Below, in pieces: positions 1 through 11,773 of a DNA stretch of 64,000 bases. The stretch spans positions 1,054,001 through 1,118,000 of the forward strand of contig JADNRZ010000012.1 of the NCBI GenBank assembly GCA_015501605.1. Reading direction: 5' to 3'. The position numbers and the translations under genes are program-made. This DNA comes from Panaeolus papilionaceus. Its lineage: Eukaryota; Basidiomycota; Agaricomycetes; Agaricales. The notes under the pieces are model-generated. The model searched no databases. It worked only from the letters and a program-made list of their open reading frames with translations, and was not told where the DNA came from. Numbering within the stretch: the stretch's first letter is position 1; the number at the start of each line of letters is the position of its first letter.

Positions 1-799
1 CCAGCCTGCCATGGCTTCTGCAATTGCACTGCGTGTGTGCGTAGACGTCAGGAGGAGTACAAATCGGGTATCATCGATGAAGCTCCTTTGTTATTTGACA
101 ACATGAGCGACACCTGTACACCACCCCCGCCAGATATTACCGCTTTCGATCTGATTGCCCCTGCCGCCGCCGAAACCGAATTTTGGGGCGCCATTTATGA
201 CTTGAATGGGGAAAAAATTGGGTCCGCTGTCGTTGCTCAGAAGCATCTTGCTAGTGGGCATATCCCGGTCGTTTACGCTCATGCCCTCCCTGGTGCAAAT
301 CTCTCAGAGCCAGCCACTAAACGCTGGCGAACCAAATCCCTTCCTGCGCATTCCAACAGCACTAGGGTCTTTGTCGGTATTCCGCAACGTTGTTGGGGTC
401 TGGGAGCCAACCCGAAGACGAAAGTCATTGACAGAATCCCTCGGGTGAAGAAGGGTGTTCACTCATATGTCGGCAGCCGTAAACTTCTCAAATGCCGAGT
501 CATTCCTAGCCAACTGGACGATATGTCGGACTTATCTCCCTTACCATCTTCTGATGAAGCCGAAGAAGGGGATGAATCACCCCCAAAGGACGATGTGATG
601 TCACCAGGTTCCTGTCATTTCTATTGTGTTTTTTTGAACCTCGCGCTGATGATTTTCGTTAGAGACAGCTCCCATTTCCCCAATCTCTCCTGATACTCCA
701 CTTGAGGATGTTGATGTTGCTCGCGCAATCACCATAGCGCTGGAGGCGTGTGGCCACTTTACAAAACTTGATGATAGAAATAACGTTTTTTCCGTTTAG
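1..799 (+). CDS. 3' part of zinc-finger (zf-4CXXC_R1-type) protein, truncated by window edge
   Basis: Reading in frame from base 1 gives a cysteine cluster of the form C-x-x-F-C-N-C-x-x-C followed by R-R-R-Q-E-E-Y. This is the end of a zf-4CXXC_R1 (monoamine oxidase A repressor R1-like) zinc finger, whose usual core is CPxCRGxCNCSxC. The start of the gene lies left of the window. After the finger come about 150 residues with no recognised domain and an acidic Ser/Pro-rich patch (SDEAEEGDESPPKDD). I place an intron at 608-668 (GT...CAG); the last exon, 669-799, encodes a conserved-looking helix (VARAITIALEACGHF) and ends at TAG 797-799. Proteins of this type are nuclear and often present in many copies in mushroom genomes. 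The zinc-finger call rests on about ten visible residues; the intron is inferred. Confidence 0.6.
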
Positions 800-1641
800 G
801 AATAATTTTTTACTATACTCCTTCACATTCCGACTAGTTCAGCATTTCTTGGATGACGACATACTCATTGGGTCCATTGGTCAACAACATCTTCCCTAGA
901 TTATTCTCCCCAAAGGTTGTGTATGATATACTAATTTTATTTTAATCTCTCCTACATTCACACATCCATTTTTGTTTTTATGTGCATATCTTTTTCTGCC
1001 TTTTCATCCATTTTTGTCGCTCAATCATCATTACGCATCCATACCTCATTTTTTGGTTCTTGTCATATTTTTGGAGCCATCCTACATTGTTTACTTAAAC
1101 TACCAGGAGGATACAATTCTTCGCACAATATTGCTATTTTCTCATTCTCATTCTTGTCACATCTTGTACATTATCTTTTACATTGATCAGCATGCTCCCC
1201 TGTATATACTAACTCGACGTCCATCATTGATATTTTTGCATCTTCCGGTCTTGATTTTATCGTTGTGCTGAATCCGACGGTATAAGGACAGGGGCTACCA
1301 TCTATGATATCACTGCTAGATCGTTCTCTTCATCCCGGAAGGGTTGTCGAGGCATTTATTTGTTCTCCCGTCTTCAGAACGGATGAGCAGTCATATCACA
1401 TGCGTTCAGTGAACCTCACTTCGTGCTCTTGAGGTACCACGGAATGATTTCCCATATCAAAGGGTTTTTCCCCTTGAGAATTCAACACTTGAAATGAAGG
1501 GACTGCAGAAGTATTTAACTCCATAAGAATCGCCACACAAGGTATATTAAGGAATAACAGCTTGTTACTACTGCAACTTGAGTGCCATAACGTCCCTACC
1601 AAATTTACTTGCCCGACAGAAAGACGCAGGGGGGTAACCAT
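800..1641. other. Intergenic, no gene recognised
   Basis: AT-rich between about 900 and 1270, with long T-runs. The reading frames here are short and not protein-like. It holds the 3' flanks of the convergent zinc-finger and CE1 esterase genes. Confidence 0.6.
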
Positions 1642-2950
1642 TTAGATACACTGTCAGAAGGATAAATGTCAGTGTAGAACTCGTGTTACAACTAACCTGG
1701 ATCTTGCGTACCTGAGAATAGTAAGGGTTGGAGACAGTGCACGTGTAGGGGGACGCGCAAACAGTGCTTCCAGTGTAGCCCATGCTAGAATTAACGAACA
1801 GATAAATTAAAAAAGATAGAACAGAGTAAAATTTCAATGGCCACTCACCCGCCACATTGTCCGTAATGTGCGACAGGGGTGCCAGTACCGGAGGGGGCAG
1901 GGGTTGTGGTCACCCTGGTCGTTGTCGATCCTCCTCCTCCTCCTCCGCCACCGCCAATGATGCCGAAGAAAGTGAGTGCATCAGAGGCCTGAACAGCAAG
2001 ATCGTGGCCCACGCCTTGGGCACTAATAGCTTGGAAGTTGGATCCGTATGTAGAGCGAGTCCAGCCGTTGAGAGGGCTGTTGCTCTGGACTTGTGTTGCT
2101 GTTGTGCTGACCCCGAAGACGTTGGTCCATTCCTTGATTGCTTCACCGAAGTTGTGGTAGTTCAAGGTTGCATCCCTAGATCAAAGAGTTAAATGTAAAA
2201 ACCTTTAAGAGAGCTCACATTGAAAACCTACACAGTTCCATGCCAGATTTGCATCCTGGGACGACGTCCTGTGTATCCTGGGTAACCATTGCGTACGAGG
2301 TCGCCCTATTGGAAAAGAAATGATTAATTCAACGAAAATTGTTTTGTAATTGAAGTAAGGAGTGTTACCCATTGCTGAGCCGTCTTCGTTATCTGTCCTT
2401 GCGCACACTGACTGTTCCACAAGCCAGAACCAGCGAAGCATGCATATGGAACGCCCGAGAAGGCTGCGCCAGCTGCGAACAGATCTGGATAAGCACCGGC
2501 CATAACGTTCGTCATCATCGCGCCTGAGGAAGAGCCAGTCATGAACACCCGACTAGCGTCAACGCCGTAGTTTGCGACGGCGTATTTGACCATAGAAGCC
2601 ACTCCTTGAGAGTCGCCTCCAGCGTTGTGCGTCAAGGTCGCGGTGGTGTGGACATCCCAGCATCCTCCAGGGTCGGGGGCGGTGGGATAGATGAGCATGT
2701 AGCTCTTGTACTGGTCTGCAAGATTGGCGAATTGAGTGCCGCCGAAGAAGGCTTGAGCACTTCCAGAGCAGTAGTGCATAGCTACAACGAGAGCTGGTTT
2801 TGCGACCAGTCCCGATGGGCGATAGATGTACATCTTGACGCCAGTGGGGTTGGTACCGAAGTTGGTGACCTGTTGGAGCTGGCCAGCAGCTGCCCAAGCA
2901 GTTGCTACACAGAGAGAGAGACTTATTACGCGTATCAGTATCGAGAACAT
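1642..2950 (-). CDS. Secreted CE1-type carbohydrate esterase with C-terminal CBM1
   Basis: Five exons (2950-2369, 2305-2232, 2175-1849, 1784-1712, 1650-1642) join in frame to 354 aa. Order: signal peptide (about residues 1-20), esterase of the PHB-depolymerase/CE1 acetylxylan- or feruloyl-esterase family with the nucleophile elbow GSSSGAM near residue 140, a Gly run and Ser/Thr/Pro linker, then a fungal cellulose-binding module beginning YGQCGG and ending YYSQCI. The CBM1 is split over three exons and the last exon carries only two codons plus the stop, which makes it easy to miss. The enzyme should act outside the cell, removing acetyl or feruloyl groups from xylan while held on cellulose. 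Acetyl versus feruloyl specificity cannot be decided from the sequence. Confidence 0.9.
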
Positions 2951-5900
2951 GTTGATGCGTAGGGACTCCAGCTAGAGCCTGAAACCATGTTAAATACGCT
3001 CCACTATTTTTAGAAGTGGCTAAGAGTAGAATGCAAAGACACCGAAGTTCATCCAGAAGTGGCTTTTAGGGGCGTGTTCATCCGTGCTCCTCGACTCGGA
3101 TGCGGTAGATGGCACGATATGAATTGAAAGAACCTCCTGGGACCTTTGTTTAGATGGTAGACGGCGTGGATCATACTGGTTATTATTATCCACTCGTGCA
3201 TCAACAGACAAGATGTAGTCTGCAGGTCAGACACGGGATACAATGGAGAAGGGGTAAATCCGACTGAAATCCACAAACAATGAATGTGTCTGGGAGCATT
3301 GTGAGGAAGAACAGGGCCAGAGCGGTCCTTGAAGTCCATAAATCCTATAAACGTTGTTCGTGAATTAACGATTCTAGAGTGTAGCGACCAGCGGTTACGT
3401 TGTAACTGACCTGATCAAATGACCAGTACCCCTGGTTGATGAACGACGCGACGTAACCAGTCCACCAACAAGTCTAGATGCAGTTTTAACGTTAAATATT
3501 CGCAAATTGAGGGTAAAGATGTTTTGCAGATCCCTCACGGAAAATTGGCACATGGATGCTGAAGTCGAAGTTATTTTTGTCGACCACGGTAGAACCCATG
3601 TGTGAAATTTCGGAAATCAATGATGGCACAGTGATGAAAGCTTCAGATAGGGGCATTTCAGTCATCACTTATCTGCCATCACCTACTTATTTGCCATGCG
3701 ACCCTTGCCATGCGACCCTCGCATGCACTTTGAGAACCAAACATGAAGTAGAGGAGAGTCGAGGTCGGTGAATTGCGACAAATTACCCTCTCGATGTCAT
3801 ATCCCTCAGGCACGTGGATGATTATAAACATGGAAAACGGGACCGTCGCTGCGCGCGGCAACCACCGAGGCCTTTCCTCACACTGCACCCACTCAACACT
3901 GATGTGCGCGTGGGGATATCTCCGTGAAAGGGTGAGTGTGGGTTGGTGGTGTGATGAGGAGATGAGGTAGTGGGACGGAACAGGAAGATGAGACGTGTAG
4001 TACAAGTTCGTGGGGTTGCTGTATGAGTGAGGTGAGGAGGATGAGAGGTGAGGTGAGGTGGGTAGAGAGAAATGAGAGGCGAAGACGACTAATATGACGT
4101 GATGAAATAAGCGCTGGCGAAGTTGCGCACAGGCACCGGGAGACGACGAAGGCAAAATATGAGTACAGAACACAAAATACGAGGGTGAAAAGAACTTGTA
4201 TTTGCTGTAGACTACATACAAAACATATGTAAAATAATAGAAAACTGTAGAAATAAAGAGAAAATGCTCGAAAATACAGGGTGGGCAGCGCGTGAACGGA
4301 GCACCGAAGCGAATAGAAATAAATGGAAAAATGTAGAAAATCAAAAAATAGGGGGATGGAGGTGCAGTGCGACTATACATGGCCTTTGTGCGCAACTTTG
4401 TGAGTTGAAAGCTGCTTCGAGATTCGAGGCGGAGAGGCACGTGAATTTTGCAACCACCTCACGTGGGGGCCCGAACGGACGAAACTGAGAGGCGCGGGGG
4501 AAAAGAACCCGGGCCTAAAGGCCTTGGAATGACTTCTTTTCTGTTCACATATATCGGATTCTGGAGTTCCTAGGGTGATGTGGACGTTTCTATGTGAGCT
4601 AAATGCGTTGAGGTGGCCTGCAATGAATGCCAGATTCAATAGAGACTTTGGTCGGAGAGGCGTGTCATCACGAATAGAAAGTTCTGGTGCGGCCAAGGCT
4701 GCCACAGCCAGTATAGAAACACAGTGTCTGCGTCATAATGCAGACATGCTAGGTTTAAATGGTTGGCTGTTTTCTGGGACTAGCCTCTTTTTAAACCTCT
4801 CTTTAAATGCTTTTGAGGACTTCCTGGAGAAGCGCCGCGCCGAAAATTGTCCACACTCAGTGATCTTCGACCGTGCTAAGAGCATGCTGACATTGGTACG
4901 CAGTCCTTGAAACAACAATTCTGCCCGAAGCTTTATGAAAACAGTAAATAATGTCCACGTATGCGTGTCGAGGGACTGGGGTGTGGGCAACCAGAAGCAA
5001 CCTATCCGAGATCATAGGTCGGTGTCGAAGGTCTTATGACTGGTCAGAGTGTCATTCGAAATTTTTTCGATTTGGCTGAAGTTACAGGAACGAGATGGTC
5101 TTCAAACGCCACGTTTTCGGAGATTTATCTTGACATATCAACAGCGAGAAGTGGTGGGTAAGTTCCCCCTTGATCAGGACAGCGTGGACGCATACACCGA
5201 CCCAAGCCTTTATTTTTCTCCCAAAACCGTCTGAAACATCCTAACAAGGACTGCGCAGCTCGCAGGGAAGCGTGGTAGGAATAAACCACTTCTTCCCTCG
5301 ACGTCGACTAGTGTTGCAAAAGAGAATGCTATTGACTCCCGAATGCAAATCAGCTCGGAAAACTTTCGATAAATTTTTTGAGTCAATGACATTTGCTTCG
5401 CAATCATTGTCTCTCTGCTTGTGCGTTTTCAAACCTCAGAAAGGGTATCGTCCAACATGTGTGAAAGGTTCCCACAATAGCTCAAAAAGGCGCTGAGCAC
5501 TCTCCTCCAAAAAAGGGTTTCGAAAGAGGCAATTCGCAACGTTCTTTCAGGTTATGCATGAAACTATAAACGTCTCTTCAAGATCTATTCACAAAGCTTA
5601 GGGATTTAGCGCCCAATCGAATTTCAAGGAGGGCATCCTCCTTTCATCCATGGCGACCATGTTTCTTTTCTCTCTTTCAAGCCAACAGCACAGCATGCTA
5701 AAATCGTTTACATTTCGTTCAAATTGCCAGACCCTGCCATTCCTGCCCCTTTTTCAGTGAGGGAGGGCGTAATCTATGACAAGTATCCTGGACTTGCCCC
5801 GTTAACCTTCACATCGAATTGTGCCTTGCTCCAGCTGGGTCCGAGCAATGATACATTGACAATAGTCAACTACCATGTTTCACATGATGGCTCCATGAGC

Positions 5901-7831
5901 ACCTTCGATATGGATTCGCGGACTAGTGTTCTTCCCCCTGATTCAACAGCTGCACGCAACTTTCTTAGAGACGAAGTAACCTGCTGGTGTGTCATTATGT
6001 TTCGGTCACAAGATGTGGAACACTGTATCATATATAGACCTTTGAAATATCATGTTGCCCATATTTACTTGTGAACCTTACACCATCTTCCATATCTTCT
6101 ATATCTCACTCATTGGTCATAGACCCTACCTGTCAACTTTATTTAATTGACAATAACCTGCTCGGAGACTGTAATAAAAAGATCATGAATGAAATAAAAA
6201 ATCGTTTTAGCCCCAGTATATGTCTGTCAACAGAATATAAGAGTCGTTTAGAGACCATTCAAATTTATGAAAGCTATCACAATTACGATCATCCGGATCC
6301 ACATAGAAATAGAGTTGATGTAGGAAGGTAGAGGGATGCATAACTCGTATAAACGGCGTTCAACGACCTTGGTTAATCACCCACCACCAATCGTCTACCA
6401 GTGTTGGTTTTGAAACAGCAATAAAAGAGGCAGCCTTAGTTCAGAATGAGAGCCATCTCCTATCCCAGTCGGTTGGATAAGAGTTGTCATGCGCCACTCA
6501 ATCTCTTGTGACGATTCGAGCTCGAACTGGCCTATGAGATGAAGGACGCTGAGGAGGTCCTTTCGTCCAGGTTGCGTGCTGCCTGCATCTCTTGCTTCGT
6601 TATGTATCGAACCTTTATTTGGTCGATATATGTTGACAGAGTATGCCTGGATTGCGTCCGATATGTCAAGTAGCTCCTTGAAGACTTCGAAAGGTAGATT
6701 ATGACACGGCAGAATCTGGGACTGCAAATTTTGGCTATGTGATGATGCAAAATAAATGTGCGAAACAAAACCAGCTGGAATGAGAGAGCTGACATGTGTC
6801 GTAGTGCAGGTCAATTCAGTTCATCAACGTTTCGACATCCGTCGGCTCCGGGACAGGATGTGGGATAGTGCTCACAGTAGGCGCCCAAATCCTTTTGAGT
6901 AAGGTTTGTCACCAGCGTTCTCAAACAAGCTGCCAAATGAGAAACCAAACGCACTTCGCCCCATATTTTCCAGAGTCGCTCTCCCAGTCCAAGGATACAG
7001 GTTAATCTGTTGCGTAGCCTTCAGTTTCTAAACTGACGGAATCGTGGTAATTAACTGCATATGTACCTCGGTTCGACCAATATGGGGCACGACCTTATCC
7101 AACATGGCTATTTTTGGCTTTGACAAGCCTCGAATTAGGGTGGACACTCGAAAGAATGAGGTGACTCATGCCTACGTGATCTGCGACTTCGTGGAATATG
7201 GGTGCTATTATGATCCGAAATGCACAGCACCTGCCGTGAAGGATTTTGCTCGTGGTCCTCGTATATTATCCAATGATCGATTCGAAAATATTTAGCGAAT
7301 GAGGACCCACAGGATACTAAAAGAAAGACATAAAGGTCAGGAACTCGAGCAGTATTTTGTTTGTGTAGGGATCGATTTAGCGAAGCAATCCGGAGGAGGG
7401 ACTGGTGCCTATCAGGACCTCCTACAGAATGATGCTCAGCATTAGAGCCACCCAGTACTCATGCTAGCGTTGCACGCTTAGGCCAGATGGCTACTGGGCG
7501 TCTAGTGTGTGATACATTGACGGGAGCCATTGAACGCGCTGCATCTCCGTCCACTTTCCCTGACAGGATATAGCCCTAGTGTATCTCAGAACAGATGAAG
7601 TCACCGCTCATGCAATGTCTAAGCTTGGATCGACGAACCGTGAACGGGTCGCTAGTGAAAATGCTCGAAAGAATTCGAAAATTCCTGAGAATGGGTTTCA
7701 GAGCATTCAATATATCACTGTTTAAAGTGGATAGCAACTGTATTCCGTTAAGACGAACTAAATAGGCTGTAATCTAATTGGAGACAGAGGTCTAGACGTA
7801 TTCTACATAAACGGCTTCCCTCAGCTGAAAT
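2951..7831. other. Long gene-poor stretch
   Basis: No gene can be defended. Exon-like pieces occur at 3600-3050 minus: an ATG at 3599 starts about 21 codons to a GTGAGG donor, and a TCTAG-bounded block at 3475-3413 reads in one frame as WWTGYVASFINQGYW. They do not join in frame. Open frames at 5724-6074 plus, 6395-6814 minus and 7044-7295 plus lack recognisable domains. About 3700-4500 is a diverged copy of the repeat found at 40-41 kb. Confidence 0.5.
3700..4500. repeat. Diverged copy of the dispersed repeat also at 40.1-40.6 and 47.1-47.3 kb
   Basis: The block with GATGTGCGCGTGGGGATATC near 3900 resembles one with GATGTGTGCATGGGGAGATC near 40205. In both, several hundred bases later comes an A-rich stretch with a CATATGTA-type block and then a CGCGTGAAC motif (4292 and 40514; related GGGGCGTGTGAAC at 47291). 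The long minus-strand frame across it is low-complexity and unlikely to be coding. Identity is loose; an alignment would be needed to set the ends. Confidence 0.4.
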
Positions 7832-9961
7832 TTAATCAACGAACGCGGCATCTACAGTCGCGACAACTTTAATAAGGCAAGCCTTTTTTAGTCGACATGC
7901 CATCGTCGCTTTTGCTATGTGTTGTATTATTCTCATTGACCTGACTCTAATCAGAACGGTAGTAAAATTGTTAAAATACTGCCAACGCACCGTTCGAAGC
8001 TCGAGCTCATCTGCCAACGCCTCCTTCGTCGTATCGATTCGAATGGAGATGTTCTGCGCTTTGCTGGAGATGTGACTAGTGCCATGGGGGCTGATGACAC
8101 TAGGGGGAACTGAATTCATACCGCTACTGCCGTCCACTTCGCTGGTGATCGACTTTCTGGCATTGAGCGTCGCAATGAATGAATTGGTGTAGACTTTTGA
8201 AACAAGGTGAGTATTCATTCCTAGACGCACCACGTCAAGAGCACTATCATTGAAAAAGACTTACAGCGGCCGATACAGAAATAGAATGTTGCATAAAGCA
8301 GTGAGTTTGGCCATGCAACGAGCTGTAAAAAGTTATGAATAACATCAGTGTTCCATCAGAATGCAAGTCAGAAACTCTGGGCAAGACTTACGCAGATCAA
8401 AGATGCGATAGCACAAGCACTGTTCAGCAAGATTGATCAGAAACCCTTCCCGCGAGTTTGCACGGATCCAAAACATACCTCGTTAGCCTAAGCCCCAAAG
8501 AGATAGATTAGATTCAGAGATAAGCGGATTAGATGCGAAAACTCACATTCCCGTGTTCACCACGAACACGATGAGCTGGTTGATAATCGTGTCGGATCTA
8601 GACGATACAAGTCAGCTCATGAAAATTGACATGATAAGAGAGAAAAGCTGACCTTCTGAACCCTGTACGAGCGGTGTGCAGAAGTACACAGAGACTGATT
8701 GCAATCGCAACATCAACTGTTGTGGAGAGTGCGTTGATGGTGATTGTAAGCGGCTGCAATGAAGTAGTCGAATTCAGTAAATTCAGGCACATTCGAGCAA
8801 GACTGAAATTACACTTACTGAGATTGTAAGAAGGTCTTCATAAGTTTCCATTCGCATTCTGTTCCGAATGTTAGCCGCTATGAAGGAAACATGCTCGATA
8901 TATCCCGTACGACAAAATTACCCAAGCTATTCGTGGATTGCTTTAGATCGATGTCAAATGGAAAAGATGACGAGACTCACCAACACCGCAGCCTGTCGTA
9001 CAAAGAATCAAAAAGAGAATGCTTCCCGTAATCAGCCAATTATGCTTGCTAACTAGATGGGGTGTTCTGTAAATAAATTGGTGCAGCGCAGCTGAGTAAC
9101 CAACTTACGTCGCCAGATGCGGTAAGTGTAAAATCTAACGAATAATGTTCACGGAGGTCATCAGTAGTCATGCGAAGGTACTCACGTCTGCACAATGCCT
9201 GCGTTAACACCCTGTGCATCCCTTGAGTGAGTGTCGATGCAATCTTCAAAAAAGTGGATACTCACAGTGAACAAGGCCTCCATCTTTAGATCATGACAAT
9301 TAGCCCTCATCGACGAAACTGTATCGCATCATTTAATTTCTTACCAGAACGGTCCTGCGAAGCAGGGTTAGTCTCGAAGGGCATCCAGAGACTCGGGGCG
9401 GCTCAACTCACCAAGTCAGGAATCTCAGACGGTCCGGTGAGCTGCGTCCCATGAGTTAAGAGTTTGAAAATGACCAAAGGTAGACGTCTACACACTGGAA
9501 ATTTGTCACGACATAATGATAGACTGAAAGATTTCATTTTAACGTAATATACGACAGAAGCAGAACGAGTATCGTACCAGCCGTCGTGATCATGACCAGA
9601 TGGATAGCATCAAAGCTGACGGTCGTCATCACCTATACCATCGAAACTCCCGTGAATACTCTCTCAGCTGAAATGCTGGGAAAGACGTACCAGAGACTTC
9701 ATCCACCAGGCATCCTTCCGGTACTCTGCAGAACAAAAATCAGACGAGTGCTTTACACTTGGTAATGTGGCAACACACTCTGAGAGTAAATGAACGCCTG
9801 CAGAAGACAAATCCCATGTAGTACTGCACTAACGATGGTGCCAATCATCATAGCACCCATCCTAGAACGAAGCCTTAGTTCAAATGAATTCCACGAGTAT
9901 CGTCCGTCAAGGCTCACGAGTTGTCCAGAGCAAGTGCAGGATTCAAAGTCGCTGAAGACAT
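7832..9961 (-). CDS. DUF6534-type seven-helix membrane protein, 18 exons
   Basis: Eighteen exons sum to 1095 nt, giving 364 aa. Exon starts on the minus strand: 9961, 9861, 9725, 9632, 9523, 9441, 9354, 9283, 9211, 9134, 9052, 8877, 8753, 8597, 8487, 8419, 8322, 8193. The product has the layout of the fungal DUF6534 family: N-terminal MGAMMIGTIVSAVLHGI, then QKYRKDAWWMKSL, VMTTVSFDAIHLVM, YHYVVTNF, TWTVLMEALFTGVNAG, FYTYRIWRLSKHNW, a further helix pair, NTGMLTSACAIASLI and a cytosolic Ser-rich tail after FYTNSFIATLNARKS. Function in this family is unknown; a receptor-like role is only a guess from topology. Exon 7 is 10 nt and exon 15 is 9 nt. The frame holds through every junction. The tail after about residue 290 could contain one more intron. 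Confidence 0.8.
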
Positions 9962-11773
9962 GACGTATGCTGTCGGGTGAGGGGAAGAGGAGGGGAGGGA
10001 GGAAGGAGGAAGGAGAGTGGAGGAAAGAGGTCAAGCGTATGTTATGAATGAATGTATATATAACGTTGAAACTAAATGGAAGGAAGGTGAAGGGGCGAGA
10101 GAAGTAACAATCGAGAATCGAATAAAAAAATGCGGAAACAGTTAAAAAAAAGTTTTCTACATGCAAGGGTGTCGGTCGAACCTGACGGAAGGAGATGATG
10201 CATCTGCATCCTTGCGATATATTGGTGTTAGACTGGTCACTGCCCACCACAGGGACGTTGGTCGCAGTGCTTCCAAATGGAGATGGAGATCAACATCCAG
10301 ATTCATGACAACTTTGAATCTTGCATGTTGTCGGGTGTTCCGGAATCCGTGTTCCCCATACTACGAAATAAATGTCCGTTAATTGATTTCAAGTAAATAT
10401 GCCATTCATCGTGACCACCACCCATGATGACAATCATCGATACGGGTAGATATCAAAAGCAGCCAATTTATATGAAAATAAATATAGCAACGAAGTAGAA
10501 AATCACCTCCGGATTGTCAAGAGGCTTCAGCGAGAGATCCATCGAAGTCTAGAGAAGCCTGGAAAAGCGCTTGATCGGATTGGCAGCAATTCTGATGAGC
10601 TGGTCAGCGTGCGGTTGGTCGTGTCAATGTTTCTGGTTCATTGTATTATCACCATTTTGTCATGTGCTTCAAGTTCTCCACTTGCGCTTGTGGCTCGAGT
10701 CTTAACCTGAAACTTCGCAGAATGTCCCTAAGGGTGAGTGGGGTCAATGAAAACGAAGTAAAATTATTTCTAAGGTTGTCTTTTGTGAGCCAAACCTGAA
10801 TGATGAAAATTATCTCTACATTTATGATCGGCATGTTATGACACAATATCGGTCAAATGCTCTCAAGGTAGTTCGACTGCCACCCACGCTGCCAAAGGAA
10901 ATGTCGATCTGGGAATGTAAGTACATTGAATCAAGCTCAATTTGACATCAAACCGGATATTTTGACCTGACTGACAGTCTGAACCAGACCACTCGGATCA
11001 ATTTTCGAAGGAAAGACTATATGATAATCAGTTCCAGGACCATTAAAACATCTGCTTTGGATTAAACGGTTGTGGCTTTCCAATGCACCATTATCATTAT
11101 TTAGAATTCGTGAAGGAACCTTCAAACAGATGACAGCAGTTGTGAACTTGTGACCGGGATTATTTGCAGATGGAGCCGGAAAGTTTCTATGGAAGCGGCC
11201 GAGGTGACTGATGCGCCGCCCAGCGCTTGAAACATTCGAAGTTACGAAGTTCAAACACATTTGAACTTCCCAAATCTGCCAAATCTGGTGTTCCAAAAGT
11301 GCGGAACAGCGTCCATGTACTGTAGGCGCTACGAAATCGGAGACTAGCTTTTTGCATTATATCCGAGACTGAAAATAGTGGAGCCATGCCGTTCGTGCAA
11401 TGCACATTGCAGTTACTACGTAGTCTTGAATTCTTGAGCGAACCTCGCAGGCCGCTTAGCAAACCGGTTGGAGTATGTAGACCAACTGGACCGATTTGAC
11501 TTGTGAACTTGGAGATATTTCACCCCTAAGTTAGGACGCCATGCTGATGGGAAAGCCTGGAAACCTCCCAATTTAACTGTATGTAATTGACAACAATTAT
11601 TGACCAATCTAATTTTAAATCCGATTTTGCATTGATTTTGCACCTACAATGGTGAACTTGAGCAAAATGTCCCGGTATGGGCAAAATAGCGAATGTTGCC
11701 TGGACAAACCTTCATTTACTCTTCTTCCCCTCCCCCCTCTTCCTCCTGCATCCTTCACTTTCCACATCCCACC
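9962..11773. other. Intergenic between the DUF6534 gene and the P450
   Basis: A purine-rich tract (GAGGGGAAGAGGAGGGGAGG and neighbours, 9975-10030) sits just upstream of the DUF6534 start and may belong to its 5' region. The frames at 10937-11462 on the minus strand have no domain-like features. 11700-11770 is pyrimidine-rich ahead of the P450 ATG, a common fungal promoter or start context. Confidence 0.5.

Noticed and set aside
3679..4440. 253-codon minus-strand frame
   Set aside because: Ser/Pro/Tyr/His-rich low complexity over a diverged non-coding repeat, no splice-supported extension, no domain.
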